This document shows positions 63,387 through 64,000 of a stretch of 64,000 nucleotides of DNA, in pieces (position 1 is the stretch's first letter; every line of letters starts with the position of its first letter). The position numbers were made by a program, and so were the translations under genes. Under the pieces are notes generated by a model, which was not told where the DNA came from, made no database searches, and saw only the letters and a list, made by a program, of their open reading frames with translations. Origin of the DNA: Microbacterium croceum (GTDB lineage Bacteria > Actinomycetota > Actinomycetes > Actinomycetales > Microbacteriaceae); assembly GCF_023091245.1 (NCBI RefSeq), contig NZ_JAHWXN010000001.1, positions 1,984,001 to 2,048,000 of the forward strand, written 5' to 3'.

Positions 63387-64000
63387 GCGACCACCGCCGG
63401 GATGTGGGTCTCGGCGGCGCGGTGGCGCAGCGTCGGGTCGGTCGCCTCTCGCAGTCCGTCGCCGAGCAGATTCAGTGCGAGCACTGTGATCGTGATCGTG
63501 AGGCCGGGCCAGATCACCGATAGCGGATGCACGCCGACATAGCGCTGCAGGTCGGCGAGCAGGATTCCCCAGCTCGGCTCGACCACGGAGGCTCCGAAGC
63601 CGAGGTATGACAGACCCGCCTCGGCCAGCACGGCCACCGCCATCGACCATGACAGCTGCACGATGAACACGGGGGCCACGTTGGGCAGCAGGTGCCGCAC
63701 GAGGCTCTGTGCAGGGGTGAGCCCCGAGGCCTTGGCCGCCAGCACGAAGTCGCTCTGCTGCACGCGGCGCAGCTCGGGGCGCGTGACACGGGCGATGTTC
63801 ACGCCGAACCCGATGCCGACCGCCCAGATGACGACCCACAGCGATCCGCCCCAGACCGAGGAGATCATCATGGCGATCAGCAGGACGGGGAAGGCGATGA
63901 GGAGGTCGACGAAGACCGCGACCGTCTCACGGATCCACCGGGTGGTGAGGGCGCCGAGCGCGGCCAGGGCGATGCCGATCACGGTGGCGACGATGCCGGC
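63383..64000 (-). CDS. ABC transporter permease (OppC/DppC), 5' end outside window
   Basis: At least 205 residues are visible with no start before the window edge. They show three transmembrane segments, the EAA-type coupling loop (SDFVLAAKASGLTPAQSLVRHLLPNVAP) and the C-terminal LALNLLGDGLREATDPTLRHR typical of OppC/DppC. The missing N terminus (about 80-100 residues), a partner OppB-type permease and the substrate-binding lipoprotein probably lie beyond 64000. Confidence 0.88.
   Translation of the reverse strand, partial: AGIVATVIGIALAALGALTTRWIRETVAVFVDLLIAFPVLLIAMMISSVWGGSLWVVIWAVGIGFGVNIARVTRPELRRVQQSDFVLAAKASGLTPAQSLVRHLLPNVAPVFIVQLSWSMAVAVLAEAGLSYLGFGASVVEPSWGILLADLQRYVGVHPLSVIWPGLTITITVLALNLLGDGLREATDPTLRHRAAETHIPAVVA

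Overview
The window is gene-dense, GC-rich actinobacterial chromosome, about 64 kb with 61 supported coding regions, including one short upstream ORF. Gene content (WhiB1/WhiB2, MtrAB-LpqB, SigR-RsrA, PdtaS, Kgd, GuaB1, long-form HPF, an Eis-like acetyltransferase) and the lack of mycolic-acid genes suit a member of the Microbacteriaceae, probably Microbacterium or a close relative; the genus is an inference. I see no insertion sequence, prophage, CRISPR array, rRNA or tRNA, and no stretch over 300 bases without a gene.

Layout. 1-8.1 kb: end of an O-antigen-ligase-like gene, manA, whiB2, a giant membrane glycosyltransferase with its DUF5719 partner, a zincin-like protein and DUF3499 (recalled order of M. 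tuberculosis Rv3255c-Rv3260c). 8.2-11.1 kb: MacA/MacB-like three-gene export system. 11.2-18.6 kb: RDD, SpoIIM, and a DUF58-MoxR-DUF4350-DUF4129-GPDPase_memb operon. 18.7-24.3 kb: mtrA-mtrB-lpqB, comF, hpf. 24.4-31.4 kb: Gly-rich coiled-coil protein, PadR regulator, secA, GntR regulator, alaA. 31.3-34.7 kb: a little-understood cluster with a ParA/CpaE-like protein whose P-loop is altered, a SAF-domain membrane protein, a small HTH protein, a 203-aa unknown and an Rv3235-family protein. 34.7-42.3 kb: pdtaS, whiB1, bcp, rsgA, aroA, sigR-rsrA, Eis-like GNAT. 42.4-51.3 kb: kgd, guaB1, two CNNM/CBS membrane proteins, an old yellow enzyme. 51.4-64 kb: nnrD, GT87-like protein, thiamine-binding protein, an unknown membrane protein, MFS exporter, NUDIX hydrolase, metX, metY, SDR, ung, GNAT, and the start of an Opp/Dpp ABC operon cut by the window edge.

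How it works together. The window is mostly core cell-envelope biology (mannose supply, glycan transfer, SecA export, MtrAB-LpqB cell-wall signalling), stress response (SigR-RsrA, WhiB proteins, peroxiredoxin, HPF) and central or amino-acid metabolism (Kgd, AlaA, AroA, MetX/MetY).

The most striking regulatory signal is repeated: nineteen start codons lie exactly 6 or 7 nt after a TANNNT hexamer, which predicts leaderless transcripts. In four cases the stop codon of the preceding codirectional gene is itself the first half of that hexamer, giving the same 9-bp gene gap each time. Other notable signals are a sigma-R-type promoter (GGGAAT-N18-GTT) overlapping the aroA start and reading into sigR, with an internal second start; two identical 13-bp DnaA-box sites in the 31-34 kb unknown cluster; a PadR-type operator; and a 22-codon ORF overlapping the start of the first CNNM gene.
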